A DNA stretch of 8,362 nucleotides. It comes from Lachnospiraceae bacterium. GTDB lineage: Bacteria > Bacillota > Clostridia > Lachnospirales > Lachnospiraceae. The stretch lies in the NCBI GenBank assembly GCA_021202715.1, contig JAJQCL010000149.1:1-8362 (forward strand), given 5' to 3'. A program made the position numbers and the translations under genes. Positions 1 to 6,500 of this stretch are shown one piece after another (position 1 is the stretch's first letter; each line of letters opens with the position of its first letter). Under the pieces are notes generated by a model. The model worked only from the letters and a program-made list of their open reading frames with translations. It made no database searches and was not told where the DNA came from.

Positions 1-722
1 GGGCCTGCCTCATCGACGGAGGGAGCAGCAGTGTGTCCGATGTGGGGACCTACCGCATCCTTCCCTATCTGAAGCTTCAGGGAATCACCCGGCTCTCTGC
101 CGTCTTCGTGACGCACGGCGACGAGGATCACTGTAACGGTCTGGAGGAGGTGCTGCGGGATTCTTCCCTCACCGTGGAAGCGTTGGTGCTCTCACCGGTC
201 TCCGCGACGGACGAGGCGCTGACCGAACTGCGGGCCGCCGCTGTGGAGGAGGGCATTCCGGTGCGTGTCCTGTCGGCAGGAGAGAGCTGGACCTGGGGCG
301 AGGTGGACTTCACCTGCGAATTTCCCGGTCCCGAGGACTGTGAGGCGCTGGTCGACGATGCGAACAATGCTTCTCTGGTTCTTTCCCTGCAAAGCGGCGA
401 TTTCTCCGCACTTTTCACCGGAGACCTCGGTGAGGAGGGGGAAGAACGCTGGCTGCAGAGAGCCTCGAGCGGAGACTATACGCTGCTGAAAGCCGGACAT
501 CACGGCTCGCGGACCTCCAGCGGGGAAGCTTTCCTGGAGCTGGTTTCCCCGGAGATTACTGTGATATCCTGCGGGAAGGATAATTCCTACGGTCACCCTC
601 ACGCCGACACTCTGGCGCGACTTGCGGCCGTCGGGAGCGTCATCTATACGACGCCGGAGTGTGGAGCGGTGACGGTGGTGAGGAGAGGCGGCGCAGTGAG
701 GTGCTATGCGTACAGGAAATGA
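1..722 (+). CDS. comEC: ComEC/Rec2 competence protein, C-terminal metallo-beta-lactamase domain (5' partial)
   Basis: The reading frame is open from base 3 to the TGA at 720-722, giving 239 residues. It continues upstream of the window, so the GTG at 33 is an internal valine codon and not a start. The fragment opens with CLIDGGSSSVSDVGTYRI, a typical first strand of the ComEC beta-lactamase domain. The metal-binding motif HGDEDH is at fragment residues 38-43, FTGD at 138-141, GHHGS at 165-169 and YGHPH at 196-200, all in the expected order. In the family, ComEC is an inner-membrane channel that passes single-stranded DNA into the cytoplasm during transformation. The beta-lactamase domain is thought to be a nuclease for the non-transported strand. 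The membrane channel part lies outside the window. The second His of the classical HxHxDH motif is Asp here, which I believe is common in clostridial ComEC. A stand-alone hydrolase of the same family cannot be excluded without the missing N-terminus. No clear terminator follows. Confidence 0.88.
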   Translation, partial: ACLIDGGSSSVSDVGTYRILPYLKLQGITRLSAVFVTHGDEDHCNGLEEVLRDSSLTVEALVLSPVSATDEALTELRAAAVEEGIPVRVLSAGESWTWGEVDFTCEFPGPEDCEALVDDANNASLVLSLQSGDFSALFTGDLGEEGEERWLQRASSGDYTLLKAGHHGSRTSSGEAFLELVSPEITVISCGKDNSYGHPHADTLARLAAVGSVIYTTPECGAVTVVRRGGAVRCYAYRK

Positions 723-769
723 AAGATTTGTTTTATATGGGAAGGTGTGCGACGTTTGGCGTAAGGGAG

Positions 770-915
770 CTATAGGCAGCCGCCGCTTTTGGTCAGCCAT
801 ATTTTGTGCTATTAGGAGTCGGATGTCCTTTAGAAACGTGGACATGAATGGCTTCTGCATTTTCATTGGACCAAAAATAGATTTAATAACCACTTACCGT
901 AAACAAATTAGGCAA
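770..915 (-). pseudogene. Decayed DUF4160-like gene (nonsense codon, 1-base frameshift, 3' truncation)
   Basis: On the minus strand a TTG at 915-913 sits 8 nt after a perfect AAGGAGG (930-924) and starts a peptide reading PNLFTVSGY, stop, IYFWSNENAEAIHVHVSKG, HPTPNSTK, then, after a shift of one base, IWLTKSGGCL. The pattern YFWSNE..IHVHVSKG.PTPNSTKIWLT is what I recall for Firmicutes DUF4160 proteins. Three lesions are visible. A TAA at 885-883 stands where AAA (Lys) would be expected. One T is missing from the run at 802-805 on the plus strand (one A on the coding strand), so the frame shifts after NST. After GGCL a TAG at 772-770 ends the recognisable part. Beyond it the same frame reads RTPSHIKQIF toward 722, which could be more of the gene but is uncertain. 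The start overlaps the stop of the upstream 89-residue gene by 8 nt, as in a translationally coupled pair. Function in the family is unknown. Confidence 0.75.
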
Positions 916-1177
916 TATGAATTCCTCCTTCGGCCGCATATCTGTACAGAAGGTGTGCATTGCTTTCGACCAGTTTTTGAAATGTCGCTATTTCTTCGTC
1001 GGAATATCCATGTCTCAGAATCCATTTATATGTTGAAAGTTCGCATCTTGCCGAATCAAATCCTTCATCGGTAGGGCGTTCAAAGTGAACCAGGACTTTT
1101 TTGATATCTCCGTCCTGAATGATATGTGAATGAACTATCTCTGTCCCATCGCCCAGAGTCATATAAGGATACATCAT
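908..1177 (-). CDS. Conserved hypothetical small protein, 89 residues
   Basis: An intact 89-residue reading frame ends at TAA (910-908). The ATG at 1177 is preferred over the ATG one codon later because AAGGAGAG (1193-1186) lies about 8-10 nt upstream. The protein starts MMYPYMTLGDGTEIVHSHI, has a central VHFERPTDEGFDSARCELSTY block, and ends in a helical part with YSDEEIATFQKL and LLYRYAAEGGIHIA. There is no signal peptide or membrane segment, so it should be cytoplasmic. I recall similar short proteins in Lachnospiraceae with no assigned function. Its last codons contain the AAGGAGG of the downstream DUF4160-like pseudogene, so the two formed an operon. This suggests, without proving, a two-component module such as a toxin-antitoxin-like pair. 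It sits in an AT-richer patch than its neighbours and may have been acquired by transfer. Confidence 0.75.
   Translation of the reverse strand: MMYPYMTLGDGTEIVHSHIIQDGDIKKVLVHFERPTDEGFDSARCELSTYKWILRHGYSDEEIATFQKLVESNAHLLYRYAAEGGIHIA
924..930 (-). promoter_or_regulatory. Ribosome binding site of the DUF4160-like pseudogene
   Basis: The minus strand reads AAGGAGG here, a full Shine-Dalgarno sequence, inside the last codons of the 89-residue gene (Glu-Gly-Gly). It is 8 nt from the TTG at 915-913. It sets the start of the decayed downstream gene and supports former translational coupling. Confidence 0.55.
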
Positions 1178-1218
1178 GTCAATCGCTCTCCTTTATTTAT
1201 GTCAGCTTCCAGTGCATC

Positions 1219-1246
1219 TGTATATCATAAAATGATATTAACTCAA
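1219..1246 (-). promoter_or_regulatory. Predicted sigma-A promoter of the 89-residue gene
   Basis: On the minus strand TTGAGT (1246-1241) and TATACA (1224-1219) are separated by 16 nt. Transcription would start near 1212, leaving a leader of about 35 nt with the AAGGAGAG site. Both boxes match the consensus at four of six positions or better. The region is AT-rich, so chance matches are possible. Confidence 0.4.
1222..1238. promoter_or_regulatory. Operator-like dyad within the promoter of the 89-residue gene
   Basis: ATATCAT (1222-1228) and ATGATAT (1232-1238) form a perfect 7-bp inverted repeat around AAA. It lies in the spacer and overlaps the -10 box of the predicted promoter, a common place for a repressor site. 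No regulator gene in the window is an obvious partner, unless the small protein or its lost partner autoregulates. Confidence 0.35.
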
Positions 1247-1268
1247 AAGTAAAGAGCCGTAAAAATGC

Positions 1269-1405
1269 TCAGTCCGAGGACCGCACCCGCTCGACGATAA
1301 AGTATTCAAAATCGTTCCGAGCTTCCGCTATGGCCTCCGCACTGCGCAGGGTCCAGCCGACCGGTGTACAGAAATGCCGCCAGAAACGGAAGGACAGGTC
1401 GCCCC
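1269..1405 (-). pseudogene. Out-of-frame C-terminal part of the glycerophosphodiester phosphodiesterase
   Basis: In the frame one base later than the 1306-2004 gene, the minus strand reads GDLSFRFWRHFCTPVGWTLR, then SAEAIAEARNDFEYFIVERV and RSSD, then TGA (1271-1269). This is the normal last beta strand and helix of a GDPD barrel. The shift point is the run of five G on the coding strand (plus-strand C at 1402-1406). Four G would join DARFRG directly to GDLSF. An extra base in a homopolymer is either a sequencing error, a true inactivating mutation or slippage. Confidence 0.85.
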
Positions 1406-2004
1406 CGGAAACGGGCGTCGTAGGCGATGAAATCCGGCTTGGTGACCAGATTGCTGAGCTGCGTTTCCAGGAGGAAGAACTGCCAGCGCAGTCCCCGGGC
1501 GTGGGTGCGGAAGAATTTCGTGCAGAGCTGTCCCCGGCGAACGAGAGGGCGGTTCCTGCGGAACCAGTAGAGTACCTCGGGATGGAAGGATTCGATACAG
1601 TAGGGGCCGTTATAGGGATCCAGCAGGGCGACTGCGTCCTCGCAGAGCTGGCGATTGAAACGATTTCCCGGCGTTTTGAACTCGACGATCAGGGGGACCT
1701 GGCCGTCCACCAGGTCGAGAACCTGAGAGAAGAGAGGAATCCGCTCCTGCGATGTCCGCAGAGTAAATTGCTGCAGTTCCTCCCAGGTGTAATCACTGAC
1801 ACGGCCGCAGACGCCGCACACCCGCTCCAGGCTGTCGTCATGAAAGACGACGATCTGCCTGTCCCGGGAAAACTGGATATCCAGCTCGATGCCGTATCCG
1901 GCTTCCACGGCCCGTCGGAAGGCTTCCAGCGAGTTTTCCGGCGCCTGAGCCGGATCGCCGTGTAGTCCCCGGTGCGCAAACAGTTTGGTTTTATATGTCA
2001 GCAT
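1306..2004 (-). CDS. Glycerophosphodiester phosphodiesterase, C-terminus altered by a frameshift
   Basis: The 232-residue frame is a GDPD-family TIM barrel that hydrolyses glycerophosphodiesters to glycerol-3-phosphate plus an alcohol, feeding phospholipid turnover and glycerol metabolism. Visible motifs are FAHRG (residues 9-13), PENSLEAF (22-29), IELDIQ (39-44, metal ligands E40 and D42), VFHDD (53-57, catalytic His 55) and IVEFK (106-110). No signal peptide is present, so it is probably cytoplasmic. The ATG at 2004 follows AAGGAGG (2021-2015) with a 10-nt gap. The frame matches the family up to DARFRG (about residue 201). The following residues, starting RPVLPFLAAF, are not family-like. 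The expected end WTLRSAEAIAEARND...FIVERVRSSD is encoded in another frame down to a TGA at 1271-1269, giving about 244 residues if restored. The enzyme call is firm. Whether the gene is functional depends on whether the shift is real. Confidence 0.85.
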   Translation of the reverse strand: MLTYKTKLFAHRGLHGDPAQAPENSLEAFRRAVEAGYGIELDIQFSRDRQIVVFHDDSLERVCGVCGRVSDYTWEELQQFTLRTSQERIPLFSQVLDLVDGQVPLIVEFKTPGNRFNRQLCEDAVALLDPYNGPYCIESFHPEVLYWFRRNRPLVRRGQLCTKFFRTHARGLRWQFFLLETQLSNLVTKPDFIAYDARFRGRPVLPFLAAFLYTGRLDPAQCGGHSGSSERF

Positions 2005-2026
2005 GATGACAGAGCCTCCTTACAAT

Positions 2027-2053
2027 GAGGGCGACAAGATCTTTGTCGCCCTC
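2027..2053. other. Perfect 11-bp hairpin at the predicted 5' end of the phosphodiesterase mRNA
   Basis: GAGGGCGACAA (2027-2037) and TTGTCGCCCTC (2043-2053) pair perfectly around a 5-nt loop. On the minus strand the -10 box ends at 2058, so the transcript should begin at about 2051-2053, that is, with the hairpin. It ends 5 nt before the AAGGAGG of the gene. A 5'-terminal stem-loop would protect the mRNA from 5'-end-dependent decay. On the plus strand the stem is followed by TTTTATCTT, so it could also act as an intrinsic terminator for transcription antisense to the phosphodiesterase and shield rarA. The sequence fits both readings. Confidence 0.6.
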
Positions 2054-2057
2054 TTTT

Positions 2058-2086
2058 ATCTTAACAGGGAAGAAAACAGTCGTCAA
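2058..2086 (-). promoter_or_regulatory. Predicted sigma-A promoter of the phosphodiesterase gene
   Basis: On the minus strand TTGACG (2086-2081), a 17-nt spacer and TAAGAT (2063-2058) form a near-consensus promoter. The TG one base before the -10 box adds an extended -10 element. It drives leftward transcription, divergent from rarA. Confidence 0.7.
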
Positions 2087-2119
2087 GGGGAAGGAAAAGA
2101 GGAAATTTTGTCGCATAAA

Positions 2120-2148
2120 TTGCAATGCCTGTCTTCCTGTGGTATACT
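2120..2148 (+). promoter_or_regulatory. Predicted sigma-A promoter of rarA
   Basis: TTGCAA (2120-2125), a 17-nt spacer and TATACT (2143-2148), with TG at 2140-2141 forming an extended -10, make a strong promoter. Transcription should begin near 2155, giving a leader of about 47 nt before the ATG at 2202. The -35 box lies 33 nt from that of the divergent promoter. Confidence 0.75.
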
Positions 2149-2201
2149 AAAAACTCTGTGATACAGGATTTCCGGTGTGAGTACGGAAGGGATATGTAAA
2201 A

Positions 2202-3521
2202 ATGGATCTGTTTGAATACATGGGACAGAAAAATAAGGAGAAGGACTCGCCCCTGGCCTCCCGGCTGCGTCCGGAGACGCTGGACGAGGTGGTGGGACAG
2301 AAGCATATCCTGGGAAAGGACAAGCTGCTCTACCGGGCGATTCAGGCGGACAAGCTCAGCTCGCTGATCTTTTACGGACCGCCCGGGACGGGAAAGACCA
2401 CGCTGGCGAGGGTCATCGCCAACACCACGAAGGCAAACTTCCGTCAGATCAATGCAACCTCTGCCGGAAAGAAGGATATGGAGGCGGTGGTGCAGGAGGC
2501 GAAGGAGAGCCTGGCGATGTACGGGACCCGGACCATCCTGTTTATTGATGAGATTCATCGCTTCAACAAGGGACAGCAGGATTACCTTCTTCCCTTCGTG
2601 GAGGATGGCACAGTGATCCTGATCGGGGCGACGACGGAGAATCCGTACTTCGAGGTAAACCGCGCACTGATCTCGCGCTCCAATATCTTTGAGCTTCATC
2701 CGCTCTCGCGGGAAGATATCAAAGTCATCCTGGATCGGGCCGTCACGGATGTAAAGAAGGGTATGGGCGCTTATCACGCGGTGCTGGAGGATGATGCCCG
2801 CACATTTCTGGCGGATATCTGCGACGGGGATGCGCGCAATGCGCTCAATGCGGTGGAACTGGCGGTGCTGACGACTCCGCCCGGGGAGGACGGACAGATT
2901 CATATCACAGTCTCCGTGGCGGAGGAGTGTATTCAGCGACGCAATATCCGCTATGACAAGGACGGAGACAATCATTATGATGTGATCTCTGCGTTCATCA
3001 AGAGTATGCGCGGCTCAGATCCCGATGCGGCAGTGTATTACCTGGCGCGGATGATCTATGCGGGGGAGGATCCCCGCTTTATTGCGCGCCGTATTATGAT
3101 TTGTGCGTCCGAGGATGTGGGCATGGCGGATCCTCAGGCGATCTGTGTGGCTTCCGCGGCGGCGCAGATCGTGGAACGGGTCGGTATGCCGGAAGGTCGG
3201 ATCCCTCTGGCGGAAGCGGCGATCTATGTGGCGACGGCGCCCAAGAGTAATGCTTCGTATCTGGCCATCGACGCGGCGCTGGAGGCCGTGCGGGATACGC
3301 CGGTGCAGCGGGTGCCTCCGCATTTGCAGGACAGTCATTACGCCGGAGCGAAGGAACTGGGGCGGGGCATCGGCTATCAGTACGCGCATGATTTCCCCGG
3401 TCACTATGTACGGCAGCAGTACCTTCCCGACGAGCTGACCGGACGGCGCTTCTTCGAACCCGGCGACAACGGATACGAAAAAGAGCTCAAGAAATATATG
3501 GAATTTTGTAAAGAATTGTAG
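2202..3521 (+). CDS. rarA: Replication-associated recombination protein A (AAA+ ATPase RarA/MgsA)
   Basis: This 439-residue protein, close to the usual family length (about 440), is a clamp-loader-like AAA+ ATPase that acts on DNA ends and stalled replication forks in the cytoplasm and partners with SSB. The N-terminal PLASRLRPETLDEVVGQ is typical. Walker A is GPPGTGKT (residues 59-66), Walker B ILFIDE (112-117) followed by IHRFNKGQQD, sensor 1 ATTENP (143-148), the likely arginine finger SRS (R159), and sensor 2 GDARNALN (208-215). The C-terminal tetramerisation part includes AVYYLARMIYAGEDPRFIAR and later HYAGAKELGRGIGYQYAHDF, both characteristic. The ATG at 2202 follows GGAAGGG (2185-2191) by 10 nt. 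The nearest gene downstream starts 59 nt after its stop with no convincing terminator between, so read-through is possible. Confidence 0.97.
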   Translation: MDLFEYMGQKNKEKDSPLASRLRPETLDEVVGQKHILGKDKLLYRAIQADKLSSLIFYGPPGTGKTTLARVIANTTKANFRQINATSAGKKDMEAVVQEAKESLAMYGTRTILFIDEIHRFNKGQQDYLLPFVEDGTVILIGATTENPYFEVNRALISRSNIFELHPLSREDIKVILDRAVTDVKKGMGAYHAVLEDDARTFLADICDGDARNALNAVELAVLTTPPGEDGQIHITVSVAEECIQRRNIRYDKDGDNHYDVISAFIKSMRGSDPDAAVYYLARMIYAGEDPRFIARRIMICASEDVGMADPQAICVASAAAQIVERVGMPEGRIPLAEAAIYVATAPKSNASYLAIDAALEAVRDTPVQRVPPHLQDSHYAGAKELGRGIGYQYAHDFPGHYVRQQYLPDELTGRRFFEPGDNGYEKELKKYMEFCKEL

Positions 3522-3567
3522 TACGATAATACAGGAATGCCCGCGCAGCGGGAACAGAATTTGTGAC

Positions 3568-3573
3568 AGGTGG
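3568..3573 (+). promoter_or_regulatory. Ribosome binding site deciding the start of the 1186-residue protein
   Basis: AGGTGG lies 7 nt before the GTG at 3581. The more upstream GTG at 3563 has no comparable site. I therefore start the protein at 3581 (VKEKIRQLASG), which also fits the short basic N-terminus I recall for the family. Confidence 0.5.
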
Positions 3574-3580
3574 TGAGAGT

Positions 3581-6500
3581 GTGAAGGAGAAAATCCGCCA
3601 GCTTGCTTCCGGTACGGTGGATCTCCCGATCCCCAGGCTGGAGCTGCTGCAGCCGAAGATAGAGGAAATGATCGCATGGGGACAGGTTTACCGGGGAGAT
3701 ATTCGCGTTTTCAGTGGAAACCAGGTGGATTTTCGCGGACTCATTTACTCGGATGACAGCCGCATTGTGCTTCTTCAGAGCAGTTTTGCCGGAGTCAATG
3801 CGTATATTCCCTATGAAGTACGGGCCGAGCAGCTGGATCAGGGAACGGTCCTGGAGGGGCATTTCTGTCTGGTATATAATGGCGGCGAGAAGAAGCTGCC
3901 CTACCGTTTTGAGGTGCGGCGGTCGGCGGCCGGAGCGGTACGTCAGGCGGAGAGCCTGGAGGATTTTGCCGGGCTGGCGCGGATGCGGCCGGAGGAGGCG
4001 CGGGAGCTTTTTGATTCCCAGGAATTTTCCCGGATGCCTCTGATGGAGGACATGTCGGTACGGGCGATCTATGACGGCCTGCGGCGGGCAGTGAACCGCA
4101 GGAATTCTCTGGAGGAGTTCCTGGTGGCCACAGGTGCCAAGGAGCGTCTGCGCCTGACCGTGGATGAGACGCCGCGCAGCTTTGTGCTGCAGGATGCGGA
4201 GCAGACGGAGACGATCCGCATTGAGAAGAATACCTGGGGGCAGGTACGGATTCAGGCGCAGTCGGATAATCCCTGCGTGATCCTGAATCGGGAGACACTG
4301 ACAGAGAAGGATTTTGAAAAAAATGTCTGCGAACTTTCTTTCACCGTGCGCAGGGATCGCCTGCACGGCGGGAAGAATTATGCGCGCATCTCGCTGTCGG
4401 CTCCGCTGCAGAGCTTTCAGATCGATTTGACGCTGGCGGGGCGTGCGGAGCCTTCGCGCTCGGCGCATCGCCGTTGGGAGAGGCGCTCTGAGGAACTCGA
4501 ATTCCTCAGGACCTGGCTGGGCACCATGGAGAAGGATGGAGACCGGAAGGAGAGTCTGGAGTATCTTCAGTATTGCTGGGAGGAGATGACCGGCGATGAA
4601 GAGCCGGATGTCCACCAGAAGCTGTATCGGGTCGCCATCAGTCTGGGGCTCGGAGATACAGATATGGCTTCCATGATCCTGGAGGACGTGTCAAAGGAGG
4701 TCGAGGAACGGCGGCGGGAGGATACCGATGCTTATTGCGCCTACCTTTATCTCCAGGCGCAGGTGACGGAGAGCTGGGAGAAGAAGGAGCAGCTCCTGAA
4801 GATCCTGCATCTGTATCAGGATCAGGGACAGGAGACAGTCTTTCTCTTTTTGCTGATGCTGAGCATGGATGAGGGAGCCGCTGACCGGCCGACGGAGATC
4901 CTTGGCCGGATTCGGGATTACTATCGGGATGGATGCCGCAGCCCCTTTCTCTATCTGGAGGCCTGCCGGATCTACAATCGCCATCCGGATATCCTGAAGA
5001 AGCTGGAACATTTTGAACTGCAGACGCTTACTTTTGGCGCCCGACAGGGAATCCTCACGCGGGAGACTGCACTCTATCTGGCGACACTGGTGGCGCAGGA
5101 GAGAAACTATCGTCCGGCATTTCATCGACTTCTGGCCCGTTTATATGATACGTATCAGGATGATGAGATCCTGGAAGCTGTCTGTGCACTGCTGATTCGG
5201 GGAGATCGGCGGGAAGCGGAGGATTTTGTCTGGTTTGCCCGGGGCGTGGAACGGGATATCCGCCTGACAAGGCTGTACGATTATTATTTATATACTGTGC
5301 CGGAAGACTGGCAGCAGGCTTTTCCCCGGGAACTGGTTCTGTATTTCAGCTATAACAGTCCCCGGAATCCGGAGAGTCAGCAGCTCCTTTACCTGAATCT
5401 GATTCGCTTTTATGGCAATGATCGGCAGATCATGCAGTCCTATGAAGAGCAGATTCACTCGTTTGTTCGCTGTTCGATCCTGGCCGGAACCATAAACGGG
5501 GAGCTGGCGCATCTTTACAGCCGCAGACTGACAGTGGAGGATGTGGATGACAAGACGGCCCGGATCCTGCCGGATATCCTTCGGGCCCATGAGATCACAG
5601 ATACGACCGGACGCTTCGCGGAGGTGATCGTGGTCTACGGAGAGCTGGAGGAGGAACTGTCTGTTCCCCTGCGGGATAGACGGGCCTGTGTGCCGCTCTA
5701 TTCGTCTTCCTGCCGGATTCTCTTTGCGGATGCCGCAGGAACCCGCTATGCCGGAGATATCGGAACCGTGCGGCCTCTTCTGGAGAATACACAGTCCATC
5801 GAGAACCGCTGCCGTGAGCTCTATTCACGCCATGCCATGCTGCGCCTGGCAGAGTGTACGCAGATCCTGCTTCATGGGGCGGAGATGGAGAACCAGATCC
5901 GCCTGCTGAAGAAGGAGATCGAGGTGCGGGATATTCACCGGCAGTTCCGGCGGGCGATGACTTCAGCCATCGTGGAATTCGCGATCCGACGGGAGAAGCC
6001 GGAGGAGGAGGAACTCCTTGCCTGTGTCCGTTACAGCGGTATCACGCCGGATCAGCGGCTGCGTCTGACAAAGCTGCTCATTGATCTGGGACAACTGACG
6101 GAGGCGGAGATCCAGGTGCGGCGCATCGGATACCGGGAGCTGCCCGTGGGCAGCCTGCTGCGTCTGGTCAGCCTGACGATTCAGAACAGCCTGTATGAGA
6201 AGGATGAGTTCCTTGTGGATATGTGTCGTTATCTCTTTGACAGGGGACAGTGCGACGATATCCTTCTGGAGTATTTGTGTACGTACTTTAATGCCTCCAG
6301 CCGGGAGATGCTTCCTATCCTGCAGATGGCGTACGAGCGCAAGCTTCATACCGGAGATATGCCGGAGCGTCTGCTGGGACAGATGCTGTTCACGGGTGTC
6401 TATGACGGGATGGATGAGGTCTTCCACATCTATATGGAACAGGGAAATACGGATCGACTTCTGGTTCATGCATATTTCGTGGTCAAATGCAGCGGATATT

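Noticed and set aside
192..893. 233-residue minus-strand open frame across the comEC end
   Set aside because: Its second part is the antisense of comEC. Its first part reads the DUF4160 relic in a wrong frame. It has no family pattern of its own.
706..1074. 122-residue plus-strand open frame after comEC
   Set aside because: It overlaps the relic and the 89-residue gene on the opposite strand, starts inside comEC, and shows no recognisable pattern.
1243..1271. GAGC/GCTC stem with a T-rich tail after the phosphodiesterase gene (minus strand)
   Set aside because: A 4-bp stem with a 9-nt loop is too weak for a terminator, though the tail TTTACTTTT is suggestive.
2169..2189. TTCCG/CGGAA stem that could mask the rarA ribosome binding site
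   Set aside because: Five or six base pairs with a 9-nt loop, one of them a wobble, are easily found by chance.
3506..3532. Possible promoter before the helical-repeat gene (TTGTAA with TAATAC or GATAAT)
   Set aside because: The spacer is only 13-15 nt and the -35 match is weak. It is not strong enough to call.
3540..3552. CCCGC-GCA-GCGGG hairpin after rarA
   Set aside because: The 5-bp stem is short and is followed by AACAGAATTTG, not a T run, so I do not call a terminator.
3404..4615. 403-residue open frame on the minus strand
   Set aside because: It lies opposite the well-supported rarA end and the helical-repeat gene, and its composition (Arg, His, Leu, Pro, Gln) is what the complement of GC-rich coding sequence gives. 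No ribosome binding site or family pattern was seen.
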